Positions 1-11,738 are shown, counted from the stretch's first letter. The stretch is 64,000 nt of DNA from Phytopythium helicoides (GCA_024867545.1 JANFNE010000010.1:186001-250000); one strand, 5' to 3'. Made by a program: numbers and translations. Notes: generated from the sequence alone by a model not told the origin.

Positions 1-957
1 CATTTTGTGGAGCCTTACGCTCCTGTCTCGGCTACTAAAGACAACGGAAGCGTCGAAGAATTTTTCGGAGAAGCGATTGACGAGATCAGCTCGCTAAGTG
101 GTGTGTATGGGCGGTTTCAAGAATGGAAGTCCAAGTTTCCAGACGTGTACAAGGACTCGTACTGCGATCTCGCAGCTGAAAAATTGTACGCTCCCTACGT
201 TCGTGCCGAGTTGCTATCGTGGGACCCGCTTAGCGTCGCGAAGTCTGTACCTGGCAAGATGGCGACAACGTGGAGCTTGAGCTCTTTTGAGTGGTTCCGA
301 GTGTTGACACAGCACGTTACAAGAAAGGATCAAAATGAAATCGCTGGAGATGGCCCGCTGCTCTTCCAAGTCCGAGAATTTGTCGTCAAGCGAACGACAG
401 AAGCAGTCGATGGGTATTTTGATCCGTGCTCCGGACTTCAAACCCAGAGTCTGACCAGCATTTTGGAGTCACTGACTCACTTCGGATTTGCCAGCACACT
501 TGGTCCTGCGCTTGTTGAGCTTGTTGCGCGGGTGTTGGAAGGATTCTCGACCTCTGCCAAGAGCTTCGTGCTGTTGGCGCTAAATGATTCGACAGCGTCA
601 TCTCACCCCATCATCCGGGCTCTGGGACAGCACGAGCTCGAGCGGTTCAATGCTCTCCAGGAAAATCTGCTCAATTTGTTCGTGGCACTCCCCGAGAGCC
701 CCAGCTCGCTCCGAGACTCGGTCTTCGCATGCCTCATGCAAGTGCTACACCTCCTCCTGGCATACCTCTCTCACTGTCGACAGTCGGGCAAGACGTTCTT
801 GCAGCCGCTGGCGACACAAGTGGTGGCTCAAATCGCTCAGTCGGCGTACCTTCGGCAGTCATTGTCCTCGTCCAAGCGTGAGCGCGAGCTGAAGCACGTG
901 TTGGGGCTATTCGCGCCGTTCCTGCCCGCTTCAATGCGTTCTACCTCCTCTTCATGA
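1..957 (+). CDS. GCFC-domain protein (PAXBP1/GCFC2-like), 3' part
   Basis: The frame is open from base 1, so the 5' end lies outside the window; the stop is at 955-957. About 318 C-terminal residues are present. The stretch FQEWKSKFPDVYKDSY followed by LYAPYVRAELLSWDPL matches the GCFC domain of PAXBP1/GCFC2 and the plant ILP1 family, a helical domain of spliceosome-associated proteins related to yeast Ntr2, which acts in spliceosome disassembly. The rest is helical and leucine-rich with a serine-rich tail. No intron is needed in the visible part. The GTG at 7 is not a real start. The next gene begins 88 bp downstream on the same strand. The family call is from remembered motif similarity; the precise orthologue is uncertain. 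Confidence 0.7.
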   Translation, partial: HFVEPYAPVSATKDNGSVEEFFGEAIDEISSLSGVYGRFQEWKSKFPDVYKDSYCDLAAEKLYAPYVRAELLSWDPLSVAKSVPGKMATTWSLSSFEWFRVLTQHVTRKDQNEIAGDGPLLFQVREFVVKRTTEAVDGYFDPCSGLQTQSLTSILESLTHFGFASTLGPALVELVARVLEGFSTSAKSFVLLALNDSTASSHPIIRALGQHELERFNALQENLLNLFVALPESPSSLRDSVFACLMQVLHLLLAYLSHCRQSGKTFLQPLATQVVAQIAQSAYLRQSLSSSKRERELKHVLGLFAPFLPASMRSTSSS

Positions 958-1045
958 TCCCCTACTCGATCTAATAGACCTCAAAGATCTATATGTTCGT
1001 TTTCCCATTTGCTTGTCACTCAAATTCCACTCCACCGCCTTGAGC

Positions 1046-3556
1046 ATGAGCGCCGTTATCGGCATCGTCAAGCGCGCATTCCCGCTGCGAGAGCTGCGCG
1101 GCGACGCGCTCGAGCCGAGCGACGCGTTCGGGCCCGGCTCAGGTCCATGCGGAGCGGACGCGGCGCAGGTCGTGGCCGTGACGGTGGAGAGCGGCGAGTC
1201 GTTCCAGTCGACGCTGGTGTTTTTCTACGACGCGTGGGCCGCGAGGGTGCAGTTCCTGCGGCGCCACGTACGCGCTTGCTCGGCGGAAACGGAGCGAGAG
1301 CTGGAGCTGACGCAGCTGTGATGGCAGTTCAAGCTGAACATCAGCGGAGGCGGGCTGGTGGCGCTGCAGTGGGAGGTCGGAGAGGACACGGAGGAGCAGT
1401 GCGCCTGCGTCGTGGTGGCCGAGCGCACGCTACTGAGCAAGGCATTGAAACGATCTCCGAGGCTGTTCCGCTTCCCGACTGGCATGAGCATTGAGATCGC
1501 GTACGAAGAGCCCAGGAGACTGCCAGAGTCCGACCAGCTCACGTACCTCCCGCCAAAGTGGATCAAGCAAATCGACCTACACCGCACAAGTAAGCTGAAC
1601 CTGAGGCTGCCCAGGTCGAGAGCGCCGAGTTTACTAACTACATTGCCAAACGGCTAGCAGCACCAACGCTGCTTCCACCGACGATTGTGGTACGGTGTCA
1701 ATTCGTGACTATTACCGACCGGATCTAATGTGCAATTTGTTCATGCTCTATGCTAGCGCGGTCGAGTGAAACGGACACTGCAGCAGGCGACAGGCTCAGT
1801 GTCAAAGTACCGATACACGGCTCTGAGCGACCTTGTCAACGGCAATGCTGACGTGTACGGTGTCGTGGTGAATGCGTCGCTACCAAAGCGAACTGGTGGA
1901 AGAGACTTCTGCGTGAGTACCTGCATCAGCATGCTTGGTAATTTCTGTCTGCTCACAAAATTTGAGCCTCACACAGATGAGCGTGAATATCATTGACGAA
2001 ACTTGTCCGCATCGGAGTGACGCAATGCCTGTCAACATTTTCTATCCGCTGATTGAAGAGATGCCAAAGACTCTGGTACGATTGCTCCGAGCACCTTTCT
2101 GCTTTTAGCAGCAAGGCACTTACGACAACCAATGTACCTTTTGTATAGTACGCTGGAGATGTTATCCGCTTTCATAAGCTTCAAATTCAGCAGTTCCAAG
2201 ATAAGGCTCAAGGAGTCGCTACGTACGTAGCGCTTCTGTGTAGTTGGTCCTTCTCGCGTGCTGAATGGATAGCCTTGAACCGATCAGGTCCAGAAAGACA
2301 AGGTACATTGTCGTGAGGGAAGGTGCCAACGGCAAACTCGATGTGCAGACATGCTCAAAAACATGGACATTCGAGGCTTCGGACGAGGCTCGAGTCCGTG
2401 AACTCATGTAAGCGGCAGCTGTTGCTCCTGTGATGCTTTGCTTTGAAAACGCTGATAATTTCCGTTGTCAATGCAGCAAGTGGGCGAAGTCGAACATGTC
2501 GAGCGATCGAACTCTCCCTCCAAAATGTCCAAGACCCTTGCTGCTCTCAGAGATCCAAGGCTCCGGTTTTGTGGACGTCGCAGTGCGGGTTCTATGGATG
2601 GATCCTCACTCGGAGCCCCCGCGGCTGATTGTGTGGGACGGGTCTGGAGACGCTTCAAAATCAGACCTCCTAGTTACCGAGCTCGCCAAAACCCGTGGTG
2701 TTGAGGTGCCTGAGAAGGGGATTATGGTTGAGCTGACAATTGACTCATGCTGGTCTGCCATTCAAGAAATGGGCTTTGACAGGAGCAAGTTCGTCAACGA
2801 CCATTGGTGCCGCTTTCGAAATGTGGCAGTGACAGCATCGGACAGTTCCAATGCGTATAGTTTGCGCTTTCGCGAAGTGTCATCGCTATTGTTGCTTCCG
2901 AACTATGCCGTTGATGTCAAAGATCGGCTCGCACTTCTTGGTGGCGTTCAAGATAGAACTTCGCCAACTGAATCTTCTGCCAACCTACCTCCGACGAGCC
3001 GACCAGAGAGTCCTACTGCAGGGTTGAATCGTGTGCAGCTAGTCGTGCCAGAGTTCATTTTGAAGAGTGTCCCCGTCAGTACACTCGCTGCCGTCGCCAA
3101 GTCAAATGAAGTGCCACGAAAGTACCACTGCTTTGCAACTTTCAAGGCGATGTGGCCTTCAGAGATGGTCAAGATTAGCAAACCAAAGCCCGGAACGCAG
3201 CGTGAGCACGTCTATTCTTTCGTCCTGACAGTTCACGATAACACCGGGACGCTCGACGTGATCGTCTACGGCAACGACGCGGTACGGGTTGCATATACTC
3301 CTCGCATGCCAATCTCCTGGCAATCTAACATGCTTGACTCCTGGGACAGGAGCACTTTCTCCACGGTATCCCAGCATGCGACCTAAACACGTCAACGAGC
3401 TCTAAGAGTTTGCTTGAGCAGCGTCTTGGAGCTCTTCTAAGCTGTCCCATCTCTCAGCATTGCTGCATCAAATCATATCGGCCCCCTCAGCCACCAGGAA
3501 GCACTGAACCTTCAGCGATTCGCTATCGACTATTTGACACACTGCTGCAACGTTGA
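1046..3556 (+). CDS. POT1: POT1-like telomere end-binding protein with N-terminal extension
   Basis: Nine exons fit with consistent phase: 1046-1267, 1328-1589, 1661-1689, 1757-1912, 1977-2075, 2149-2222, 2288-2407, 2477-3281 and 3350-3556, giving 657 residues. Exons 4-7 encode a POT1 OB1 fold (YRYTALSDL, DVYGVVV, then GDVIRFHKLQIQ). The last two exons carry the C-terminal OB region (FVLTVHDNTGTLDVIVYGNDA, EHFLHGIPA, RYRLFDTLL). The family binds single-stranded telomeric DNA in the nucleus. The OB1 exon has no in-frame ATG before the stop at 1754-1756, so it must be spliced to upstream exons; the chain from ATG 1046 supplies them. Those first ~170 residues match nothing I recognise. Without the intron at 1268-1327 the frame meets TGA at 1319. 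The alternative is two genes, the first ending at TAA 1726-1728. Confidence 0.75.
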
Positions 3557-3637
3557 CTTTCTGACGCGAGAATGACACTTATGAAAATCTGTGTTGATTG
3601 TATGGAAATATGAAGCAGGACATGCAGTTCTTGTTGT

Positions 3638-6018
3638 TCAAACGTGTGCCGTAGACGACCCGAGGCTTGAAATCGAAAAGTTGTTTGGACCATTACCGCT
3701 GGGTGTCTCAAGCTCCAGCTCTGCAAGCTGGCCCTGTTGGTGAAGCTATTGCACATGCATTTCCATCAGTACGACGGCGCACATCATCAATTGCTCAAAC
3801 ATTTGACCTTACCTTCTCAAGCCAGTAGAATTCATTGTCTTGAGGCATGTAGGCGCCGCCAAAGCCTCCACCAAGGGCGTTCTGGATTGCTTGCGATTGC
3901 ATAAGCTGGTGCGACATTGACATCATGTTGCTGCCGTACATCATTGTGTCACCCATGCGCATCGACTTCTCCATCTCTTCTTCTTTGAGCTTGCCCAGGC
4001 GCTGCATCAAAGCCTCGCCTTCCTGCGCGCCGACCCACTTGGGGTGGTTTTGCTTGAAATTGATGAACGAACTCTCCATCTTCGGGTCGTTACCATATTC
4101 CTTGAAGTCGAACTCGGCGAAGCGGCACACCGCACCCGTGCTGGGGTGCACCAGCGAGTGTGAACGCAAGAAAAGCAGGATCTCTCGTGCCTGACGAGGC
4201 AGTGATACACACAAAATGTATGGCGCCATAATCACCGACAGACATTCTTGCGCGAACAGCAGCGCCTTGTACGGAAACAATGTCGTGAATGCATCACGAA
4301 CATCGAACGAGTGGCACTGACCACGCCATTCCTTTGGAAGTAGTGCGTCTCGGCAGCGAGCTGCACCATCGCTTCCTCGCAGTCTCCATGGGCCAAGAAG
4401 GGAGACGCCGAAGTCGTGAATGAACGTGACAGCGCAAAGATGCCGGTCGCGATTGTGAAGTACCACAGCAACTGGTGATCAAACAGAGTTGTCTCCAGGA
4501 GCAGCGATTCTTCCACCAAACTGATCGCGATGAGCACTGCCATGAGTGCGCTCGAGCAAAATGACACACCGCCGGCAATGATCGCAAGTGGCCCAGCCGG
4601 GAACATCGACAAGTACCGGTCGGCAAGTGAGTACGACCGTGCCATTCGGGTATCGAGCACATGAGGAAGCTCATTGTACTCGCGGAACTTCCAAAGAGCG
4701 TAGGAACTCCACCGACGCGTGCCGAAATAGTAGATGCGGTTCATCTGCCACTCTTGCGCCGACAGAAAGAAGAAATGCGAAATCCGGTAGAGCAGGATGA
4801 ACGGCGTGAGCACAAAGTTGATGACACCGGCGATCACGAATCGCTTCTGCAGCATCTCAACGTTGTGCACGACAGACGGCGCGAGGTTGTTGTCGGCGTC
4901 AAACATTTGGTCCAACAGACAGATGTTTAGGTTGCACTCCATGTTGCGAGAGCTCATGATGTGCGCCGTCGACATGAACTGGAACGACGGCGGCAGAAGA
5001 TTGGCACCTTGGAACAGAGAGTGGTTCATGCACGCGATCAGGTAGTTTTCGCGGCGCATGATGCGACGCGCAAAGTCGTGGGGCGTCGACAGCAGTGCTG
5101 GATCAATGTGAAGCTTATAGGATGAGATTTGACGCAGGTTCTTGGGCACATTGTTGCCATTCACAAGGTCTAGCACCCGCGTGACGACCTCATCCCACGA
5201 CACCGTTTGCACCTGGCGTTCGTCGATGTGGAGTCTGTACCGTGTCCAATAGGATACGTCAGCAAGAATTTCAAAGAGAGATCGAGCTCAGCATTGTCAA
5301 GACGCACCTGTCTCGGTAGAAGCTCTCCATGTCTCTCGTGTCCCGGAGGGTGCCGACCAGCTGCACGGCCCGCGACAGCCAATATACCATGAACATGAGA
5401 AAGTAGAATCCGCTGAGCAGGCTGAGGTATCCGTTGCTGTCTGCGCGGCAGGTCACGTATTGCTCCAACCTGACCGAGCACCCCTGCTTCCTCCGGGTGT
5501 CGGTGGCAGTGCAGGATCTGGTCCCACTGCACGCATCCTAGGACGAAGCTGGAGAGCGAGACGCTGAAGAGCCCCTGCAGCATGCTGACCGTCTCGACGA
5601 CCACGATGCACCAGAAGCCCTTGTGGTAGTAGTAGTTGTACAGGTTGATGAGGAACCCGTCGAGGCTCGCGACCCGCCCCTGCGCGTCCGGCACGTGCGA
5701 GACGCGTCCTCTCTGTCTCGGCGCCGCTCCTCCCGCCGCTCCACCCGCCGCGCCGCGCCTCGCGCCGCCCAGCGACGCCTTAGCCGAGTCCGCCACGTCG
5801 TGGAAGAGCGCAGAGATGGCCGGCAGGTGGATGTGCGCGCGCAGCGAGGGCAGCGCCGCGGCCGCCGAGGCGCCGAACTGCTCGCCCGCCGAGGCGCCGC
5901 CCGCCGCGCCGCCGCCGCGTGCACCGAAGGGCTGAGCCGGGCCGTCCTTGAGCTCGTTCCAGAGCAGCTCCTCCTCCTCCTCGGGCCCGTGGCCCGCGCC
6001 GAGCAGCGACTCGTCCAT
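3638..6018 (-). CDS. ATG9: Autophagy protein 9 (ATG9) phospholipid scramblase, frame interrupted
   Basis: ATG9 is the multispanning scramblase of autophagosome-precursor vesicles. The body is clear: KGFWCIVVVE, QTVSWDEVVTRV, a multi-TM core, HGDCEEAM, ETHYF then PKEWRGQ, TLFPYKALLFAQECLS and FRSHS-like to CRFAEFDFKEYGNDPKM. Exons are 6018-5308, 5234-3813 and 3733-3638 (introns 5235-5307 and 3734-3812). Two frame breaks occur. The frame changes at 5470-5540, most simply by an extra base in CCCC at 5481-5484. One base is missing near 4335-4339, exactly within the conserved HYxPKxWRG motif. Correcting both gives 742 residues with all phases consistent. The N-terminal ~130 residues are Ala/Gly/Arg-rich and low complexity. 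The last exon adds an acidic tail. The gene converges on POT1, 81 bp away. Confidence 0.85.
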
Positions 6019-6394
6019 GGGGGCGCGCGCACTTTCTCGCTCGGCTTCTTCGGCTTCTTTCAACGTCCGTGTAGAGGGATGCGCGGCGAGGGAAATCTTC
6101 CCGTTGGAGAGAGCATACGTTAATGAAGTGCGGGGAGGTAACGGGTAGGATGGCAGATACGGGGTGAAGATATGGGGTGTGACGCACTCCGCTCCGGCTA
6201 GGTGCGAGGGGGTGACGCGCAGGAGCCCCTCGTGCGTCACAGACGCGAGCGATTACAGGCGCGCATTGCGCATCGATGCAATCGCCTGGGCGATTGATGC
6301 GCATCCAGAGTTGATGCGCTCGTGTGGCTGGCTGCGACGCCTCCTGCACTCGCGAATTTGCTGTCAGAGAGCCCACACAGCAGCTGACTGGGCG
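6019..6394. promoter_or_regulatory. Divergent promoter region, ATG9 / fatty acid hydroxylase 1
   Basis: This 376-bp space lies between two diverging start codons and has no convincing gene. It holds an imperfect inverted repeat at about 6268-6303: GCGCATC, 5 nt, AATCGCC, TG, GGCGATT, GATGCGC. The arms pair apart from the 5-nt insertion in the left arm. A role as a binding site is only inference from position. Long reading frames across it are shadows of the GC-rich ATG9 N-terminus. Confidence 0.35.
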
Positions 6395-7266
6395 ATGGCT
6401 GACGATGGAGCGGAATCGCGCGCCGATGCAAGTTCTACGGCTTTCATCAACGCCTTCATCGTTGGCGTCGCCTGCCTCTGCTACGAGCTCACGAGTGCGA
6501 CGATCGAGAATGGAGCGAGATCGTGGGCGGCCGTCTACGCCGCAGGGGCTGATACGCATTCTGGCCATGGTGCGCTGGTTCGAGTGGATCGAGACGCGCA
6601 AGCAGCGCATTCTGGGCGACAAGCGGGTGGCGTTGACTCCAGACCAGCGGAGGCATATCTACGCGCGGATCCTGTGGCTCGTGGTGCCCACCGAGTGCGC
6701 GTCGTTTTGGTTTGCAGGAGCGCTGGGGAGCGCCTTCGACTTCTGCATCCAGCGCCGCAGATCTTCTTGCGTCGCTTCCAGGCGAGTTCGCGGCGTTCGT
6801 TCCGGTGTCGCTCTGGTTCGAGCTTGTGTTCGACCTCTTCCATTTCGCCGCGCACTGGATCTGCCATCGCAGCACGTGGCTCTACCAGCACGTGCACAAG
6901 CGCCATCACCTGCACCTGCACCCGTGCGCGCTCTCAACGTACGAGCAGGACGCAATCGACTTGCTGCTGACCAACGTTGCGCCATTTTGCATGGCGACAC
7001 TCGCGTCTCCACCCATGACTCCCCTGCGACTGCAACTGCTATTCGCCTACAAGACGTACGTCGAGGTCGCGGGTCACTCGGGGCTCGAGCTTAAGGGCTT
7101 CTCGTTCCCGCAGATGCCGCTCGTACACTCGCTTGGCTCTATTTGCCTCCGAGTCCACGACCACGACCTGCACCACACTCACCCACGCTGGAACTTCGCC
7201 AAGCGCTTCTCGATCTGGGACCGATTGTTTCAGACATTCCGCCCCGGTCGTCCTCTGAGTGCTTAG
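6395..7266 (+). pseudogene. Fatty acid hydroxylase/sterol desaturase family protein, two frameshifts
   Basis: Paralogue of the gene at 8167. The N-terminus starts at ATG 6395, but three reading frames are needed. A shift at GGGG 6545-6548 joins AAVYAAG to LIRILAMVRWFEWIE. A shift at TTT 6711-6713 joins TECASFW to the following frame. Removing one base at each gives 289 residues, close to the 292 of the intact neighbour. The iron-binding histidine clusters of the superfamily are intact: HWICH, HKRHH and HDHDLHHTH. Such enzymes are di-iron membrane oxidoreductases that hydroxylate or desaturate lipids at the ER. Both breaks are single extra bases in short homopolymers, so either a young pseudogene or sequencing error is possible. 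Confidence 0.7.
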
Positions 7267-8166
7267 CGTAGCTTACCAATATAGACGAGCTGTTTTGGTT
7301 GACACTTCAAAGTGTGAGTGTGGAGGACGACGAAGGGAGAGAACGTAAAGCGAACCTCAAGTGGAGCCTAGATGAAAGCTTTTGAAAACGAACAGTGAAG
7401 CAGCGACGCTCTCGGTGAGCTTGGGGGCGGCAGTTGAACCAAGGAAATGGCTGCCGGCAGCGGCAGGTGGAAGGGCGAGAAATCTGCAGGATCGAAGCGC
7501 GATGTGCCAACCCAACTTGAGCCACTCGAGTATAAACCAACGCCCAAGGAAGACATTGAGCTCGTTCAGCTCAGTAAGGTGGGAGGTCGCCATTAGTTCT
7601 AAAGTACTTGCTATCCTTCCCGCTCAGATGTGAAATGTCGAGTCAACAGAAGCACAGCCAAAGCGGCAAGCACGCCAAGGTGCCGAGACCTGTGGTGCTC
7701 GAGAGTCTTGCTGCACCCCCACAGGTTAGCTAGTCCATCAAAAAGATCGATTTGGATACCTAGCGAAATGGATAGATGACCTGTTTTTCATGGCGTTGCA
7801 AGAGCAGTGTCCGATCGTTGCCACGACCACGTCGTCCAAGTGATGCTTCTACAGGGCATCGAGATTGCTGGATTGTGGCGTCGTGTGCGTTGCTGTGGAG
7901 TCTCTGAGGCAGTTGGTTCATGGTATCTTGACGTGTAAGCGCTTATAATGCACAATCAAAGAGGTGCTGGGGCCATCACCGCATGAGTGAGACGGCGTCC
8001 CACACTTCGGTCGGACCGTGCCGGTTTCTTCAGTTGCTTCTCGCCGCAGCCGCGGATTGCGCACGTCCCAGAGACAGTGGATTTCGAGCGCGCGCCAACG
8101 GCAGCACCTGGTCGTGGGTCCTTACAGGCTCTCACTCCTCATTTCATCGAGCGACGACCAAGCGCA
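7267..8166 (+). other. Intergenic region with a possible small spliced gene
   Basis: This 900-bp stretch lies between the two hydroxylase paralogues. A coding-like first exon starts at ATG 7447 (MAAGSGRWKGEK..., ending KPTPKEDIELVQL) and stops at a GTAAGG donor near 7582. A second candidate exon at about 7635-7724 ends at GTTAGC, and a third begins after an acceptor at 7854 (TTCTACAG) and runs to about 7938. The joins are not unique and no family is recognised. The 8100-8166 part is open in the frame of the downstream hydroxylase but is most likely its 5' UTR. Confidence 0.25.
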
Positions 8167-9045
8167 ATGGGCCGCTCGAAAGCGCTCAAGCAGCTCAAGC
8201 TAATCCTCATCACCAACCTCTTCATCTTGATCGTCGCTTGGATCAACAGCACCGCCCAAGAGTTCGCCAGTGCGATTATGACAAGTCGCATGACCTTGAT
8301 TCACTTGCCTGTGCTGTACTTCCTCGCTCTCATCCGGATAGCCGTGATCGTCAGGTGGTTCGAGTGGGTGGAGACCGTCAAGCCCAAGATCTACGGTGAC
8401 AAGCGTCGCGCACTCAAGCCGAGCCAACGCCGAGCTATCTACGTGCAGATACTCGCGTACGTCGCTACGACCGATGCGGTCGGCTTCTGGCTGGCTGAGC
8501 AGCGAGCGCTGACCGAGACTTTTTCGTGGGCTGGGATGCTGGTCGACGCCGTGCTGTTTGTGTCCAAGTCGCTCATTTTTGAGATGATCTTCGACTTTTT
8601 TCACTTCGCGACGCACTGGTACTGCCATCAGAACCCGTGGCTGTACAAGAATGTGCACAAGCGCCACCACCTACACCTACACCCGTGTGCACTTTCGACC
8701 TTCGAGCAGGACGGCTTGGACGTTTTCCTGACCAACTTTCTCCCACTGTGTGTCGCCGTGGCAGTCGGCCCGCGATTCACACCGTTCCAGCTGCATCTTC
8801 AGTTTGTGTACAAGACGTACGTTGAGGTCGCCGGTCACTCGGGGCTTGACATCCACGGATCATCTTTTCCTCAGCTGCCACCGCTCCACGAGGTCACTGG
8901 TGCTTGCCTGGAAGTTCACGACCATGATCTTCATCACACGCACCCGAACTGGAATTTTGCCAAGCGCTTCTCGATCTGGGATAAACTCTTCGGCACTTTC
9001 CGGTCTGGAAAGGCTGTGACACACCACGACAAAACAAGCAAGTGA
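8167..9045 (+). CDS. Fatty acid hydroxylase/sterol desaturase family protein
   Basis: An intact single-exon gene of 292 residues. N-terminal hydrophobic segments (LILITNLFILIVAW; LIHLPVLYFLALIRIAVIV) are followed by WFEWVE, a further membrane region, and the histidine clusters HWYCH, HKRHH and HDHDLHHTHP of the fatty acid hydroxylase superfamily. These ligate two irons in an ER-type membrane enzyme acting on lipid C-H bonds; the substrate cannot be told from sequence. I chose ATG 8167 because it gives a length matching the paralogue upstream; the frame is open further 5' (from 7987) but that part looks non-coding. The C-terminus FRSGKAVTHHDKTSK is hydrophilic. Its 3' end faces UBE2T, 97 bp away. 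Confidence 0.85.
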   Translation: MGRSKALKQLKLILITNLFILIVAWINSTAQEFASAIMTSRMTLIHLPVLYFLALIRIAVIVRWFEWVETVKPKIYGDKRRALKPSQRRAIYVQILAYVATTDAVGFWLAEQRALTETFSWAGMLVDAVLFVSKSLIFEMIFDFFHFATHWYCHQNPWLYKNVHKRHHLHLHPCALSTFEQDGLDVFLTNFLPLCVAVAVGPRFTPFQLHLQFVYKTYVEVAGHSGLDIHGSSFPQLPPLHEVTGACLEVHDHDLHHTHPNWNFAKRFSIWDKLFGTFRSGKAVTHHDKTSK

Positions 9046-9142
9046 GCTGTTGACTTTCATTCATGTGGCTTGACTAGGATGCATTTGATTCCGTTGATTG
9101 GAGTGTTGGAAACGAAAGTGCTGCGTATTGAAGATTATCAAA

Positions 9143-10244
<1,102 letters not shown>

Positions 10245-10357
10245 GGTGCTGGCCTTCCCGCCTTTTCTTTGACTTGAATTTAGTATGTGGATAAATGCTG
10301 AGGCTCTGTAGGTGCTTAGGTGGCACACATAACGAGATCTTCAAGCGCCGCGAAGTG
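10245..10357. promoter_or_regulatory. Short bidirectional promoter, UBE2T / AGC kinase
   Basis: Only 113 bp separate the two start codons (50 bp if the kinase starts at 10295). The region holds TTCCCGCC at 10255-10262, which fits the E2F core TTSSCGC, followed by a pyrimidine-rich CTTTTCTTT. An E2F-like site would suit a DNA-repair E2 expressed in S phase, but the match is short and may be chance. Confidence 0.35.
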
Positions 10358-11690
10358 ATGGAGGGCGTCGAGGTGCTGCGCCTGCTTGGATCCGGCGGGT
10401 TCGCCAGGTGCGTGAGCTCAATTGAGGCAAATGAAGGTGTCGTAGATGTCGCTGGTGTGTTCATGAGACTGTGCAGTGTGTTTTTGTGCCGACGCAAGGC
10501 AGAGACCGAGCTCTACGGTGGGAGGACAATCACTTTTCACAAATCCAGGGCATTGCAACTCAGCTGCATGCACACCCGCAGCGCTGAAGCGGATCCCAAA
10601 GAGCAAGCTGGAGGGTGAAAAGCAGCAGATGATGATTGAGGTCGAGAAGCGCGTGCTGTTTCGGGCGTCGGTCGGGCCGTTTCTTTCCAGCGCTATCGAC
10701 TATTGGGAGGACGAGAGGGAGGCGTGTGTCTTGCTCGAATATATCGATGGCAGGCCGCTCTACCAGTGTATTTGGGGATATCGGGACACTAAGCAGTTTC
10801 CGGAGAGCATCGTACGGCACTTTGCTGCCCAGATTGTGCTGGGCCTTCAGGAACTCCATGCGCTTGGATGCGTTCATCGTGATTTGAAAAGCGGCAACAT
10901 CCTTGTGGACCGACACGGAAGAGCTCATATAATTGACTTTGGATTATCCGAGTATATCAATGCGTCTGGCCACCTAGATCAATCCAATTCGCGCTGCGGA
11001 ACTCCGTACATTTTGGCACCTGAAGTCATTCGGCGCCAACCTTTTGGATTCGCTGCTGACTGGTGGTACGCCCCCTTCCTTCTTGCTACTCCTACTTGGA
11101 TTATTTATCGACAGATGGAATGTGCATAGGAGTTTTGGGGTTATATTGTATGAAATGGCTCAAGGACGACCACCCTGGGAGTACAAGTGCTTGCCAGGCC
11201 ACTCGCTTGAAGATTACTATCAGAAGATTATCTCTTTCGTCCCAAGATGCCTTCAGTACTCGGAGACTGGCTTCCAGCCAATATGCTCACACGATCTTTG
11301 TAAGCTCATAGGGTGAGGCGACTCAATTTCATTGCGCTAGAACAATTGATATCTCATGAGGTTGGGATGCCAATGAACTAGCCAACTCCTTACTGTGAAT
11401 CCTGATGAACGGCTGGGGCGGAATGGTGCTACAGACGTACGGTACTGTGTTCGAATGAATACGCTTTTCTCCGATATTCAAAATCGCTATTACTCATACA
11501 GGTGATGCATCATCCCTGGTTTGGTGGCGTTGATTGGCACAAGCTGGGATCGGGCATTATTCCGGGTCTTTATAAGTTTGACGACGACTTCAAGCAGCCT
11601 CAGAGCGAAGCAAAAGGAATTGACGCTGAGCTCTCAAGCGCTGAGAGCATTGACCCAGAAGACAATGCCAAGTATTTTGCCGATTTTTAG
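10358..11690 (+). CDS. AGC-family serine/threonine protein kinase
   Basis: Six exons: 10358-10407, 10477-10517, 10582-11065, 11130-11312, 11382-11436 and 11502-11690, giving 333 residues. Kinase motifs in order: LLGSGGFAS (Gly loop), YALKRIPKSK (ATP Lys), HRDLKSGNIL (catalytic loop), IIDFGLSEY (DFG), CGTPYILAPEVI (activation and APE), DWWSFGVILYEM (DWW is typical of the AGC group), NPDERLG and MHHPWF. The C-terminal tail is acidic and ends YFADF without an obvious turn-motif serine or FxxF(S/T) hydrophobic motif, resembling PKA-type or orphan AGC kinases. An in-frame upstream ATG at 10295 would add 21 residues; 10358 gives a start just before the Gly loop. It is transcribed away from UBE2T. 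Confidence 0.85.
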
Positions 11691-11738
11691 AGTCGTGTTG
11701 AAATGTAAAGCCATTCCATACGCTACTGAAACACGAAG

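Noticed and set aside
1319..1327. In-frame TGA suggesting selenocysteine or a nonsense mutation in the first POT1 exons
   Set aside because: A 60-nt GT-AG intron at 1268-1327 with a CTGAC branch site removes it and keeps phase.
1009..1494. 161-residue Arg/Ala-rich plus frame
   Set aside because: Alternative-frame translation of the first POT1 exons.
4335..4371. A 35-nt GTGCAG...CAAAG intron that would remove the ATG9 frame break
   Set aside because: It would delete the conserved HYxPK motif, and has no branch site or polypyrimidine tract.
5170..6240. Long minus frame extending upstream of ATG9 to 6240
   Set aside because: The upstream part has no conserved sequence and ATG 6018 gives the best start; its lower end is out of frame with ATG9.
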